Assembly (NCBI GenBank): GCA_022652735.1
Contig: JALCRP010000016.1
Coordinates: 1-41,496 of the forward strand
Length of the DNA stretch: 41,496 nt
Source of the DNA: Faecalibacterium sp.
Lineage (GTDB): Bacteria > Bacillota > Clostridia > Oscillospirales > Ruminococcaceae
Direction of reading: 5' to 3'
The notes below the pieces were generated by a model, which ran no database searches, was not told the DNA's origin, and was given only the letters and a program-made list of their open reading frames with translations. The first letter of the stretch is position 1, and each line of letters begins with the position of its first letter. Of the stretch, positions 24,166-31,700 are shown piece by piece. Made by a program: the position numbers and the translations under genes.

Positions 24166-24183
24166 CGCGGCATGCATGCCGCG
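24166..24183. repeat. Perfect 18-bp palindrome upstream of sigG
   Basis: CGCGGCATGCATGCCGCG is a fully symmetric palindrome about 50 bases before the sigG start and between the divergent promoters of sigG and the small membrane protein. It could be a dimeric regulator site or a small stem with no loop. Confidence 0.6.
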
Positions 24184-24234
24184 CCAGGCCGCACCCCATA
24201 CTCCGGATAACGAAAAAAGATCCGGGGTGTGTAG

Positions 24235-25005
24235 ATGTATAACAAGGTGGAACTCTGCGGCTTGGATACGGCAAAGCTGCCCATTCTCACGGAAGATGAA
24301 AAGCAAAAGCTGCTGATGCAGATCCGTGCGGGGGACCGTGAAGCCCGCCGCAAAATGATCGAGGGAAATCTGCGCCTCGTGCTCAGCGTCGTGCAAAAAT
24401 TTTCGGGCCGCGGCGAAAGCCTCGACGATCTGTTTCAGGTAGGTTGCATCGGGCTGATTAAGGCCATTGACCATTTCGACCCGACGCTGGATGTGCGATT
24501 TTCCACCTATGGGGTGCCAATGATCGTCGGCGAGATCCGCCGCTTTCTGCGCGACGACAACAGCCTGCGCGTAAGCCGGTCGGTGCGGGATGTGGCATAC
24601 CGCACGATGCAGGCGCGCGAGCAGCTTGAAAAAGAGCTGGGCCGTGAGCCGAATCTGGCCGAGACGGCCGAGCGCGTCGGTTTGCCGCGGCGCACGATCA
24701 CGCTCGCGCTGGAATCTGTCGTCGAGCCGATCAGCCTGTACGAACCCGTCTATTCCGATGGCGGCGATACGCTTTATGTAATGGATCAGGTGAGCGACGA
24801 GACGGGCGAGGAAAGCTGGATCAGCGGAATCCAGTTCCGCGAAACGGTGCATGCGCTGCCCGCGCGCGAAAAGCGCATTATGGAGCTGCGGTATCTGGCG
24901 GGCAAAACGCAGATGGAGGTTGCCGAGGAAATCGGCATCAGCCAAGCACAAGTAAGCCGCCTTGAAAAAGATGCCATGCACCATATCCGCGGCGACGGAG
25001 AATAA
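24235..25005 (+). CDS. sigG: RNA polymerase sporulation sigma factor SigG
   Basis: This 256-residue protein begins MYNKVELCGLDT-x-KLP, diagnostic for sigma-G. Region 2 (LDDLFQVGCIGLIKAIDHFD), region 3 (LGREPNLAETAERVGLP) and region 4 (YLAGKTQMEVAEEIGISQAQVSRLE) follow. Sigma-G controls late forespore genes. It normally follows spoIIGA-sigE, as here. A short dyad (CCGGAT...ATCCGG) sits just before the start codon and could affect translation. A long terminator follows. Confidence 0.95.
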   Translation: MYNKVELCGLDTAKLPILTEDEKQKLLMQIRAGDREARRKMIEGNLRLVLSVVQKFSGRGESLDDLFQVGCIGLIKAIDHFDPTLDVRFSTYGVPMIVGEIRRFLRDDNSLRVSRSVRDVAYRTMQAREQLEKELGREPNLAETAERVGLPRRTITLALESVVEPISLYEPVYSDGGDTLYVMDQVSDETGEESWISGIQFRETVHALPAREKRIMELRYLAGKTQMEVAEEIGISQAQVSRLEKDAMHHIRGDGE

Positions 25006-25019
25006 AAGACAGGCATAAA

Positions 25020-25096
25020 ATAAGAGGCCGGGAATCTCTCGTGCGCCTTTATGGCATATCGGCACGAAGAGGGCACCCGGCCCCTTATCTTGTTTT
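25020..25096. terminator. Long bidirectional terminator between sigG and the HAD gene
   Basis: ATAAGAGGCCGGG (25020-25032) pairs with CCCGGCCCCTTAT (25076-25088), with an inner stem TCGTGC/GCACGA and CTC/GAG. A T-run follows on the plus side, and T-rich sequence also follows on the minus side. It lies between convergent genes. Confidence 0.8.
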
Positions 25097-25107
25097 TTGT
25101 TTTTTGG

Positions 25108-25719
25108 TCAGCGCACCTTGATGCCGCAGGAGGCAAGATTTTTGATGAGGCTGCCGATGGTACGCATCGGAATGCAGGTAATGCCAAGCTTGAAAGCCGG
25201 CTTCATGTTTTCTTCATCGTCGTCGATGAAAATGCATTCCTTCGGGTCCAGCTCGTAGGTATCCAGCAGTTTATGGTAGATCTTCGTGTAGGGCTTTAGA
25301 ACATGCACATCGCACGAAGCCCCGCCGCCGTCAAACAGGCGCCAGAAGCTGCGGCGCTGCAGCAAAAGCAGCGTATCCGAAGCAATATTGCTCAAATAGT
25401 AAATGCGGAAGCCACGGCCTTTCAGCCGTGCGGCGATCTCGGCAACGCGATAGCGCGTGTGCAGAATCGTCGTCCAATCGTCGATCACTTCCTGCACTTC
25501 AAAGGCATAGCCGGCGGCCTGCGCGTTTTCCAGCATGGCCTTGCTCGCCATAAAACGCGAAATTTTCCCGGCGTCGAGATCTTTCCATTCCGGGCTGCCA
25601 AATGTCAGCTCGTATACATGTTTTTCGGTGATGGCGTTGCGAAAGCGCTCCATCAGATAATCCTGCGGCTTCCATTCAACCATGACGCCGCCCAGATCAA
25701 AAATAATATTTCTATACAT
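25108..25719 (-). CDS. HAD-superfamily hydrolase (subfamily IA, phosphatase)
   Basis: This 203-residue protein has HAD motif I as FDLGGVMVEW, motif II near YYLSN, the motif III Lys in LKPYTKIYHKLL, and motif IV FIDDDEEN. In motif I the second Asp is replaced by Gly (D-L-G-G-V), the pattern of the YihX/epoxide-hydrolase-like HAD group, which mostly dephosphorylates small sugar phosphates. The substrate is unknown. A perfect TATAAT on the minus strand (25753-25758) with a weak -35 (TGGAAT) at 17 bases is the likely promoter. Confidence 0.85.
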   Translation of the reverse strand: MYRNIIFDLGGVMVEWKPQDYLMERFRNAITEKHVYELTFGSPEWKDLDAGKISRFMASKAMLENAQAAGYAFEVQEVIDDWTTILHTRYRVAEIAARLKGRGFRIYYLSNIASDTLLLLQRRSFWRLFDGGGASCDVHVLKPYTKIYHKLLDTYELDPKECIFIDDDEENMKPAFKLGITCIPMRTIGSLIKNLASCGIKVR

Positions 25720-25832
25720 AGCTTCGGCACCTCTTACTGCGTGTTAGCACTCATTATACACGATTTGGGCATGATATTCCAGAAATCCGGATATAGATTA
25801 GGGAAAAAGTTTTTGGAAAGAGGGGAGTATGG

Positions 25833-26108
25833 ATGACATTTCGGGAATTACGGGAAAAACAGGTCGTCCAGCTGGCGACGGGAACATGCCTTGGGAGAGT
25901 GGATGACATCGTGTTCGATACGGCTACCGGGAAGATCGAAAGCTTTATTATGCTGGGGCGGCCACGCTTTTTCGGCCTGCTCGGGCGGGAAGACAGCCTG
26001 TATCTCCGCCGGGAAGAGATTCAAAACTACGGGCAGGACGCACTTCTGGTGACGACGCCGCTGCCCGATGTGCCGCAGCGTACATGGCAGTGGCCGTGGA
26101 AAAGGTGA
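25833..26108 (+). CDS. YlmC/YmxH-family PRC-barrel sporulation protein
   Basis: This 91-residue PRC-barrel protein (FRELREKQVVQL...G-x-CLGRVDDIVFDTATGKIESFIM) matches the YlmC/YmxH family. Members are small proteins expressed in sporulating Firmicutes under sigma-E or sigma-G, with no known biochemical role. AGGGGAG precedes the ATG by 5 bases. It is followed after about 100 bases by an LTA-synthase-like gene that has its own TATAAT, so cotranscription is uncertain. Confidence 0.85.
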   Translation: MTFRELREKQVVQLATGTCLGRVDDIVFDTATGKIESFIMLGRPRFFGLLGREDSLYLRREEIQNYGQDALLVTTPLPDVPQRTWQWPWKR

Positions 26109-26159
26109 CAATTCCAAGAAAAAAGGGAGGCAAGACTGGAAATAGGAAAAGAATGCAAC

Positions 26160-26165
26160 TATAAT
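26160..26165 (+). promoter_or_regulatory. -10 element before the LTA-synthase-like gene
   Basis: A perfect TATAAT lies 44 bases before the start codon. The -35 at 17 bases (TGGAAA) is only a partial match. Confidence 0.4.
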
Positions 26166-26209
26166 ATAAGACTGTTGATTTTGACGAGAAAATTTTGGGA
26201 AGAAGTGGA

Positions 26210-28117
26210 ATGATGCAAACCAATGAAAAACAGCAACCGCTGTGGCTGCAAATCAGCCGATGGGTTTTCCCGGCGGCGGTGTGTGCGGTTTTTTTGCTGC
26301 TCTGCGAATGGGCGGCGCGCGGAACGCTGAAAGATTTTGAAAGCCAGTATTTTTCCGTGCACACGGAAAGCTATATTTTGGCGTGGATTTTCTTGCTGGC
26401 CGTCTATGCGGTGCTGGATGGGCTACTGCATTTTGCGCCGGCGGCCACCTTTTTAACGGGCGCGCTCGCCATTGTTCCGGGCACGATCAATTATTATACA
26501 CTGGCGCTGCGCGGCGAGCCTTTTCTGCCGTGGGATCTGGCGCAGGTGGGCGAGGCCACGGGCGTAATGGGTGCGGCGGGAATTGTCGTGCAGACAAGTA
26601 TGATTGTTTCGGGCGTGATCCTTCTGGCGCTGACGATATTGTCATTCTTTTTGTACCGCGGCCGGGCGAAAATCACAATCCGGCAGCGCGCCTGCTATAC
26701 AGTGGCGGCGCTGATCCCGTTTGCGGCCGTCATCGCCATTTATTTGACGCCGGCCGCCACGGAAGCCGTCGGCATTCAGGCGGATGCATGGATGCAGGAC
26801 CGATACTACCGCAACTACGGCGTAATCTCCGCCTTTATGTCGAACCTGCAAAACCTTGAGATCAGCAAGCCGGACGGCTACAGCGAAAAGGCCGTGGATG
26901 CCGTTTTGGATGCGACCGAAACGGCAGCGGCGGATGCTCGGCCCGTGTATGATACGAGCTATGCCGCCGCAACGGCGGCGCCGGAAAAGACACCGACCAT
27001 TATTTATGTAATGGACGAATCGTACTGGGATGTCAGCGAGCTGGAAGATTACGGTGTTGCGTTTGATACCGATGTCTCGGCCAATTTGCACCGCCTGCAA
27101 AAAACCTCGGCTTACGGGCGCAGCTACAGCCCAAGCTTCGGCGGCGGGACATGCGATGTCGAGTTTGAAGCGCTGACGGGCTATTCAAAGGAGTTTTTGC
27201 CCTCTGGCTCAAAGCCTTTCCAGCAGCATGTGACGCATACGATGTTCTCGCTGCCGAACTATTTGAAGGGTATGGGCTACCAGACGGCAGCTGTGCATTG
27301 TTTTTATGCCAAATACTGGAGCCGCAATACAGCTTATCCGAACCTTGGCTTTGACGACTTCATCAGCCTCGAGGATATGACGGGCCTGCACGAAAAAGTA
27401 CGCAGCTATTATTGGAAAACCGGCCTTGTCTCCGACGCGGATATGGGCGAGCAGATTATCCAGAAATACCAGACGCTTTCGGATACATCCGATGCACCGA
27501 TTTTCCTGCATGCGGTCACGATGCAGAACCATACCAACTATAATGCGGCCAATTATCCCGATTCCGAGCGTGTACACGTGACAAGCGCGCCCGACGGCAT
27601 CGACGACGAGACAATCGGCGCACTGGAAGATTTTGCTACGGGCGTCCGCGATGCGGATACGCTGCTCGGCACACTGACGGATTATTTCTCGAAGGTGGAT
27701 GAGCCGGTGATCCTCGTGTTTTGGGGCGATCACTACAATCCCATCAACTCGAACTATAAAGTGTTTACGGAAACGGGCTATGCTTCCGGCGATTCAAGCG
27801 ACCCGGCGCTGCATGAGACGACGCTTTTATTCTGGTCAAACTACAGCGAGCAAAGCGTGGATGTCGGCACAATCGCGGCCTATGAAATCACACCTGTGAT
27901 GATGGACCTGTACGGCCTTGATAAGCCTGTCTACTACGAATATTTGACGCAGCAGCTTTCCAGCTACCGCGCCCGTACCTTGGGCGTAACCGTCGAGCCG
28001 GACGGCACGACCACCGATACCTTGACGGAGGCCCAGCAGCAGTGGTACGAAAACCATCAGCTGCTGCAGTATGATTTGATGTTCGGCAAAGAGTATACGC
28101 TGGATTATACCGCGTGA
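26210..28117 (+). CDS. LTA synthase family protein (sulfatase-fold phosphoglycerol transferase)
   Basis: This 635-residue membrane protein has five predicted helices in residues 1-185, followed by an extracellular sulfatase-fold domain. Metal and catalytic motifs are IIYVMDESYWD, a GGGTCDVEFEALTG segment with the likely nucleophile Thr (near residue 312), and VFWGDHYNP. LTA synthases polymerise glycerol phosphate from phosphatidylglycerol onto a lipid anchor; related enzymes modify other envelope polymers, so the exact product is uncertain. ATG codons at 26210 and 26213 are both possible starts. It stands alone between a PRC-barrel gene and rpsB. Confidence 0.85.
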   Translation: MMQTNEKQQPLWLQISRWVFPAAVCAVFLLLCEWAARGTLKDFESQYFSVHTESYILAWIFLLAVYAVLDGLLHFAPAATFLTGALAIVPGTINYYTLALRGEPFLPWDLAQVGEATGVMGAAGIVVQTSMIVSGVILLALTILSFFLYRGRAKITIRQRACYTVAALIPFAAVIAIYLTPAATEAVGIQADAWMQDRYYRNYGVISAFMSNLQNLEISKPDGYSEKAVDAVLDATETAAADARPVYDTSYAAATAAPEKTPTIIYVMDESYWDVSELEDYGVAFDTDVSANLHRLQKTSAYGRSYSPSFGGGTCDVEFEALTGYSKEFLPSGSKPFQQHVTHTMFSLPNYLKGMGYQTAAVHCFYAKYWSRNTAYPNLGFDDFISLEDMTGLHEKVRSYYWKTGLVSDADMGEQIIQKYQTLSDTSDAPIFLHAVTMQNHTNYNAANYPDSERVHVTSAPDGIDDETIGALEDFATGVRDADTLLGTLTDYFSKVDEPVILVFWGDHYNPINSNYKVFTETGYASGDSSDPALHETTLLFWSNYSEQSVDVGTIAAYEITPVMMDLYGLDKPVYYEYLTQQLSSYRARTLGVTVEPDGTTTDTLTEAQQQWYENHQLLQYDLMFGKEYTLDYTA

Positions 28118-28125
28118 ACCCGAAA

Positions 28126-28160
28126 GGCCCCGGCACCGAAAAAGTGCGCGGGGTCTCTTG
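28126..28160 (+). terminator. Terminator after the LTA-synthase-like gene
   Basis: GGCCCCGGCAC (28126-28136) pairs with GTGCGCGGGGTC (28144-28155), with one bulge and a G-U pair, around a short A-rich loop. The following sequence is only modestly T-rich. Confidence 0.55.
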
Positions 28161-28211
28161 ATTTTCGTGCCGCAGTATGCTATTCTTACTCGGTACTACA
28201 CACGTACACTA

Positions 28212-28296
28212 TGCCTTTTTGTGCCCTTTTTTAGGGTGAAAGGCAGTTTTTCTCCGTCCGATACGGCTGAAAAATCACGGTGTACGGAGGAAAAAC
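28212..28296 (+). promoter_or_regulatory. Structured leader of rpsB-tsf
   Basis: Two hairpins lie in the rpsB leader. The first (28212-28245; TGCCTTT with AAAGGCA and CCCT with AGGG) is followed directly by GTTTTT, so it is terminator-like. The second (28246-28296) pairs GTTTTTCTCCGT with ACGGAGGAAAAAC. The U-run of the first forms the 5' arm of the second, so they are adjacent. S2 operons are autoregulated through their leaders in several bacteria; whether this element works that way is inference. Confidence 0.5.
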
Positions 28297-28317
28297 AATT
28301 TTTGGAGGTATTTTATC

Positions 28318-29049
28318 ATGGCAGTAGTTTCTATGAAACAGCTTCTCGAGGCCGGTGTCCATTTCGGCCATCAGACCCGCCGCTGGAACCCGAAAATGGC
28401 GAAGTATATCTTCACCGAGCGCAATGGTATTTATATCATTGACCTGCAGAAGACGGTCAAGAAGCTGGACGAAGCGTATAACTTTATGAAGAGCGTTTCC
28501 GCCGAGGGCGGCGAAGTTCTGTTCGTCGGCACCAAAAAGCAGGCGCAGGATTCGATCCGTGACGAAGCAACCCGCTGCGGCATGCACTTTGTCAATGCCC
28601 GTTGGCTGGGCGGCATGCTCACCAACTTCCGCACGATCCGCAAGCGCATCGAGCGTATGGATCAGCTGAAGAAAATGCAGGAGGACGGCACGTTCGACCT
28701 GCTGCCGAAGAAGGAAGTTGCCAAGCTGGAACTCGAGATGGAAAAGCTCGACAAATATCTGGGCGGCGTTAAGGACATGAAGGGCCTGCCGAAGGTTATG
28801 TTCATTGTGGACCCGCACAAGGAGCGCATCGCTGTCTCCGAAGCGCGCAAGCTGCACATTCCCATCGTTGCAATCGTCGATACCAACTGCAACCCGGATG
28901 AGATCGATTACGTGATCCCGGGCAACGACGACGCGATCCGTGCTGTCAAGCTGATTGCCGGCGCAATGGCCGACGCTGTGCTGGAAGGCAAGCAGGGCGA
29001 GCAGGAAGCTGCCGCCCCGGCCGAGGCCGCTGCTACTGCAGAGGCCTGA
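28318..29049 (+). CDS. rpsB: 30S ribosomal protein S2
   Basis: This 243-residue protein is full length for S2 and carries its hallmarks: [54 protein letters not shown] and [23 protein letters not shown]2 binds 16S rRNA late in 30S assembly together with S1. GGAGG lies 10 bases before the ATG. Translation elongation factor Ts follows after 49 bases, the standard operon. Confidence 0.98.
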   Translation: MAVVSMKQLLEAGVHFGHQTRRWNPKMAKYIFTERNGIYIIDLQKTVKKLDEAYNFMKSVSAEGGEVLFVGTKKQAQDSIRDEATRCGMHFVNARWLGGMLTNFRTIRKRIERMDQLKKMQEDGTFDLLPKKEVAKLELEMEKLDKYLGGVKDMKGLPKVMFIVDPHKERIAVSEARKLHIPIVAIVDTNCNPDEIDYVIPGNDDAIRAVKLIAGAMADAVLEGKQGEQEAAAPAEAAATAEA

Positions 29050-29098
29050 TTTGGCCCGGATCGGCACATTTACAACGAAAAAAAGGGAGATTAATACA

Positions 29099-30019
29099 AT
29101 GGCTATTTCTGCAAAAGACGTTATGGAACTGCGCAAGCAGACCGACTGCGGCATGATGGAGTGCAAGAAGGCTCTGACCGAGGCTGACGGCGATTTCACC
29201 AAGGCCATTGAGCTTCTGCGTGAGCGTGGCCTTGCTACGGCCCAGAAAAAGGCCGGCCGTATTGCCGCTGAGGGCATGGTTTACGCCGATTACTGTGACG
29301 AGTGCAAAGCCGGCGTTGTGATCGAAGTCAACGCCGAAACCGATTTTGTGGCGAACAATGATCGCTTTGTCGGCTTCGTGAAGAAGCTGGCCGGCGTAAT
29401 TATGAAGCAGAACCCGGCCGATGTCGAAGCTCTGCTGGCCTGCAAGATGGACGACGAGACGGTGGGCGATGCGCTGAACGGCCTGATCCTTGTCATCAAG
29501 GAGAACATCAAGATCCGCCGCTTTGTCCGCTATGAGGGCCACTGCGCCGCGTATGTGCACGGCGGCGGCACCCATGCTGTCCTCGTGAATTTCGAGACGA
29601 GCGATGCAGTTGCCGCAAAGCCGGAGTTTATCGCATACGCCAAGGATGTCGCGATGCAGATCGCTGCCGCGAACCCGGCTTACACCTGTCAGGAAGAAGT
29701 GCCGGCCGAAGTGCTGGAAAAGGAAAAGGAGATCATGCTGGCGCAGATGGCCAATGATCCCAAGACCGCTTCTAAGCCGGACGCCGTGAAGCAGAAGATG
29801 ATTCTCGGCAAAGTAAACAAGTATTACAAAGAAAACTGCCTTGTCGATCAGGAGTTCATCAAGGATTCCAGCATGGACGTCAAGGGCTATACGGCCAAGG
29901 TCGCCAAGGAGCTTGGCGGCGACATCAAGATCGTGAAATATACCCACTACGTTAAGGGCGAAGGCTTGGAAAAGCGTCAGGATGACTTCGCTTCCGAAGT
30001 GGCGAGCATGGTCAAGTAA
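29099..30019 (+). CDS. tsf: Elongation factor Ts
   Basis: This 306-residue protein has the N-terminal UBA-like motif (DVMELRKQTDCGMMECKKAL), then EVNAETDFVANND and the two core subdomains, ending as usual with a helical tail. EF-Ts exchanges GDP for GTP on EF-Tu. AAAGGGAG precedes the ATG; the frame is open further upstream but only inside rpsB. A strong terminator follows. Confidence 0.97.
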   Translation: MAISAKDVMELRKQTDCGMMECKKALTEADGDFTKAIELLRERGLATAQKKAGRIAAEGMVYADYCDECKAGVVIEVNAETDFVANNDRFVGFVKKLAGVIMKQNPADVEALLACKMDDETVGDALNGLILVIKENIKIRRFVRYEGHCAAYVHGGGTHAVLVNFETSDAVAAKPEFIAYAKDVAMQIAAANPAYTCQEEVPAEVLEKEKEIMLAQMANDPKTASKPDAVKQKMILGKVNKYYKENCLVDQEFIKDSSMDVKGYTAKVAKELGGDIKIVKYTHYVKGEGLEKRQDDFASEVASMVK

Positions 30020-30057
30020 GAATTCTTTTAACAATCTCTAAAAATCAGCAGCAGCAA

Positions 30058-30088
30058 AGCCCCCGCCCGAAAAGGCGGGGGCTTTTTG
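30058..30088 (+). terminator. Terminator after tsf
   Basis: A perfect 10-bp stem (AGCCCCCGCC with GGCGGGGGCT) around a 6-base loop is followed by TTTTTG. Confidence 0.92.
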
Positions 30089-30096
30089 ATAGGGGG

Positions 30097-30125
30097 TTGA
30101 TTTTTACACTTTCAAGTGCTAAAGT
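30097..30125 (+). promoter_or_regulatory. Promoter of the YerC-like gene
   Basis: TTGATT (30097-30102) and TAAAGT (30120-30125) are spaced by 17 bases, 35 bases before the start codon. Confidence 0.6.
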
Positions 30126-30160
30126 ATGAAAGACAAAAACACACCGAGACGGAGGCACAC

Positions 30161-30463
30161 ATGGCAGAACGTAACGGCATTCAAAGCGCAGCCACAGATG
30201 CGCTGTTTGATGCGATATTGACGCTGAACACGCGCGAGGATTGCTACAAATTTTTTGAGGATCTGTGTACCATCAAAGAAATTTCGGATATGGCACAGCG
30301 CTTGGAGGCCGCCAAAATGCTGCTTGGCGGCGCGACCTATGAGCAGATCGTCAAGCAGGTGGCCATCAGCACGGCAACAATCAGCCGCATCAACCGCTGT
30401 ATCCAGTATGGCGAGGGCGGCTATCGCGCCACGATCGGAAAAGCAGAAGCGCAAAAAAAATAA
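30161..30463 (+). CDS. yerC: YerC/YecD-family TrpR-like regulator
   Basis: This 100-residue protein is a small TrpR-superfamily DNA-binding protein. The DLCTIKEISDMAQRLEAAKML helix and the helix-turn-helix YEQIVKQVAISTATISRINRCIQYG define the YerC/YecD family. Members are widespread in Firmicutes and of unknown regulon; some bind DNA near tryptophan or nucleotide genes. GGAGG lies 6 bases before the ATG at 30161. A separate small protein gene follows after 130 bases. Confidence 0.88.
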   Translation: MAERNGIQSAATDALFDAILTLNTREDCYKFFEDLCTIKEISDMAQRLEAAKMLLGGATYEQIVKQVAISTATISRINRCIQYGEGGYRATIGKAEAQKK

Positions 30464-30593
30464 GTACGATGCGCGCATTTCGGGCGTGGTATCCTTGGTG
30501 GGCGGATGTTTTGTGCAAGGCGTTTGCACACTTTGCACACGGCGGGCATAATCTGGCGTAACACAACACATTACGACCGGGAGGAATGCACGT

Positions 30594-30902
30594 ATGTCGA
30601 TGCCTGTTATTAAGATGCCCGATGATCCTATCTCTATGTGTCAGGCGGTTACAGACCTGATCGAGAGCATTGCGCTGGAAGAAACGGCGATGAGCCACAT
30701 CCTGAACGCCGAGGGCGAGAAGCTGCAAAAAGTAATTTCGATGGATGTGGATGTCTGCAAGCTGTTGGAAGTGAACGATTCGGCCACCGATATGGTTCAC
30801 GCGATCGCCAATTTGGAGCTGGTGCTCAAAGATAAGCTGGAATTCGTTTCCAACAATCTCTATTATCCTTCGCGCGAAGATACCTCTTCTAACGAGAGCT
30901 AA
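30594..30902 (+). CDS. Small conserved protein of the IALEE-x-HILNAEGEK type
   Basis: This 102-residue, mainly helical protein contains SIALEETAMSHILNAEGEKLQKVI (residues 24-47) followed by a second helix rich in Asn/Leu (VNDSATDMVHAIANLELVLKDKL). I recall this motif in small proteins and N-terminal segments of collagen-like, spore- or surface-associated proteins of Firmicutes; no function is assigned. There is no signal peptide. A GGGAGG lies 9 bases before the ATG. A terminator follows. A role in spore-surface assembly is a guess. Confidence 0.7.
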   Translation: MSMPVIKMPDDPISMCQAVTDLIESIALEETAMSHILNAEGEKLQKVISMDVDVCKLLEVNDSATDMVHAIANLELVLKDKLEFVSNNLYYPSREDTSSNES

Positions 30903-30913
30903 AGCGCCTTATC

Positions 30914-30941
30914 AAGCCCGCGGCATATTTGCCGCGGGCTT
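30914..30941 (+). terminator. Terminator after the small conserved gene
   Basis: A perfect 12-bp stem (AAGCCCGCGGCA with TGCCGCGGGCTT) and 4-base loop; the T-tract behind it is short. Confidence 0.8.
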
Positions 30942-30980
30942 TGCATTTATTAAGAAAGTGTGGATTTTTAGGCCCTCGGA

Positions 30981-31009
30981 TTGTTCCCGCCCTGTTTCGG
31001 TGGTATAAT
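30981..31009 (+). promoter_or_regulatory. Promoter of the HAD-SGNH pair
   Basis: TTGTTC (30981-30986) and a perfect TATAAT (31004-31009) are spaced by 17 bases. Confidence 0.75.
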
Positions 31010-31049
31010 AAGGTTGTATTTGTGATACAGGATGTGAGAATGCTTGGGA

Positions 31050-31700
31050 ATGTACGATGCGGTGCTGTTCGACGTGGACGGGACGCTGACGGATTCTGCG
31101 CCCGGGATCTTCCATGCGCTGCGCGATGCGCTTGCGGCGATGGGAACAGATCCGGCAGGGGTGGATCTGTCAAAGTATCTTGGCCCGCCCCTGCGCAAAA
31201 CCTTTGCGGATTTCTATACGCGCGAAAGCGACATCGAAAAAGCGGTGGCACTGTACCGCGCCAGCTACAGGGAAAAGGGCGCGCATGAGTGCCGCCTGTA
31301 CCCGGGCGTACAGGAAATGTTGGCTGCGCTAAGCGCGGCGGGCGTTCTGCTGTTCACGGCAACTTCCAAGCCTGTCGAGGTTGTGACGCCGATTTTGCAC
31401 GAGCAGGGCATCGCCGAATATTTCCGTGTGATCGGCGGCGCCTCGATGGGAAAATCACGCGATACCAAAACCGATGTGATCCGCTGGCTGCTTGCTCGGC
31501 CGGAGCTGCAGGGGAAACGCATTCTCATGGTAGGCGACCGAAAAGATGATATGCAGGGCGCAAAGGATTGCGCGCTGGATGCGGCGGGCGCTTTATACGG
31601 CTACGGCAGCAGAGAAGAGCTTCTGCCTTTTGGGCCGGTCTTTCTGGCCGGTTCTTGCCCGGAACTGGAACATTTTATATTGGATGGTGAAACAAAATGA
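31050..31700 (+). CDS. HAD hydrolase, phosphoglycolate-phosphatase/5'-nucleotidase type
   Basis: This 216-residue HAD-IA protein has motif I FDVDGTLTDS, motif II in LLFTATSKP, the motif III Lys near KTDVIRWLL, and motif IV MVGDRKDDMQGA. The IGGASMGKSRDTKTDVI stretch is typical of the 5'-nucleotidase-like (Gph-type) group that dephosphorylates small phosphoesters. The start is uncertain: ATG 31050 or TTG 31044, neither with a strong ribosome binding site. The stop overlaps the ATG of the SGNH protein gene (ATGA), so the two are coupled. Confidence 0.85.
   Translation: MYDAVLFDVDGTLTDSAPGIFHALRDALAAMGTDPAGVDLSKYLGPPLRKTFADFYTRESDIEKAVALYRASYREKGAHECRLYPGVQEMLAALSAAGVLLFTATSKPVEVVTPILHEQGIAEYFRVIGGASMGKSRDTKTDVIRWLLARPELQGKRILMVGDRKDDMQGAKDCALDAAGALYGYGSREELLPFGPVFLAGSCPELEHFILDGETK

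Noticed and set aside
25744-25752. TTAGCACTC, resembling half of a CIRCE heat-shock operator
   Set aside because: The matching GAGTGCTAA half is absent at the required 9-base spacing, and the neighbouring genes are not chaperones.
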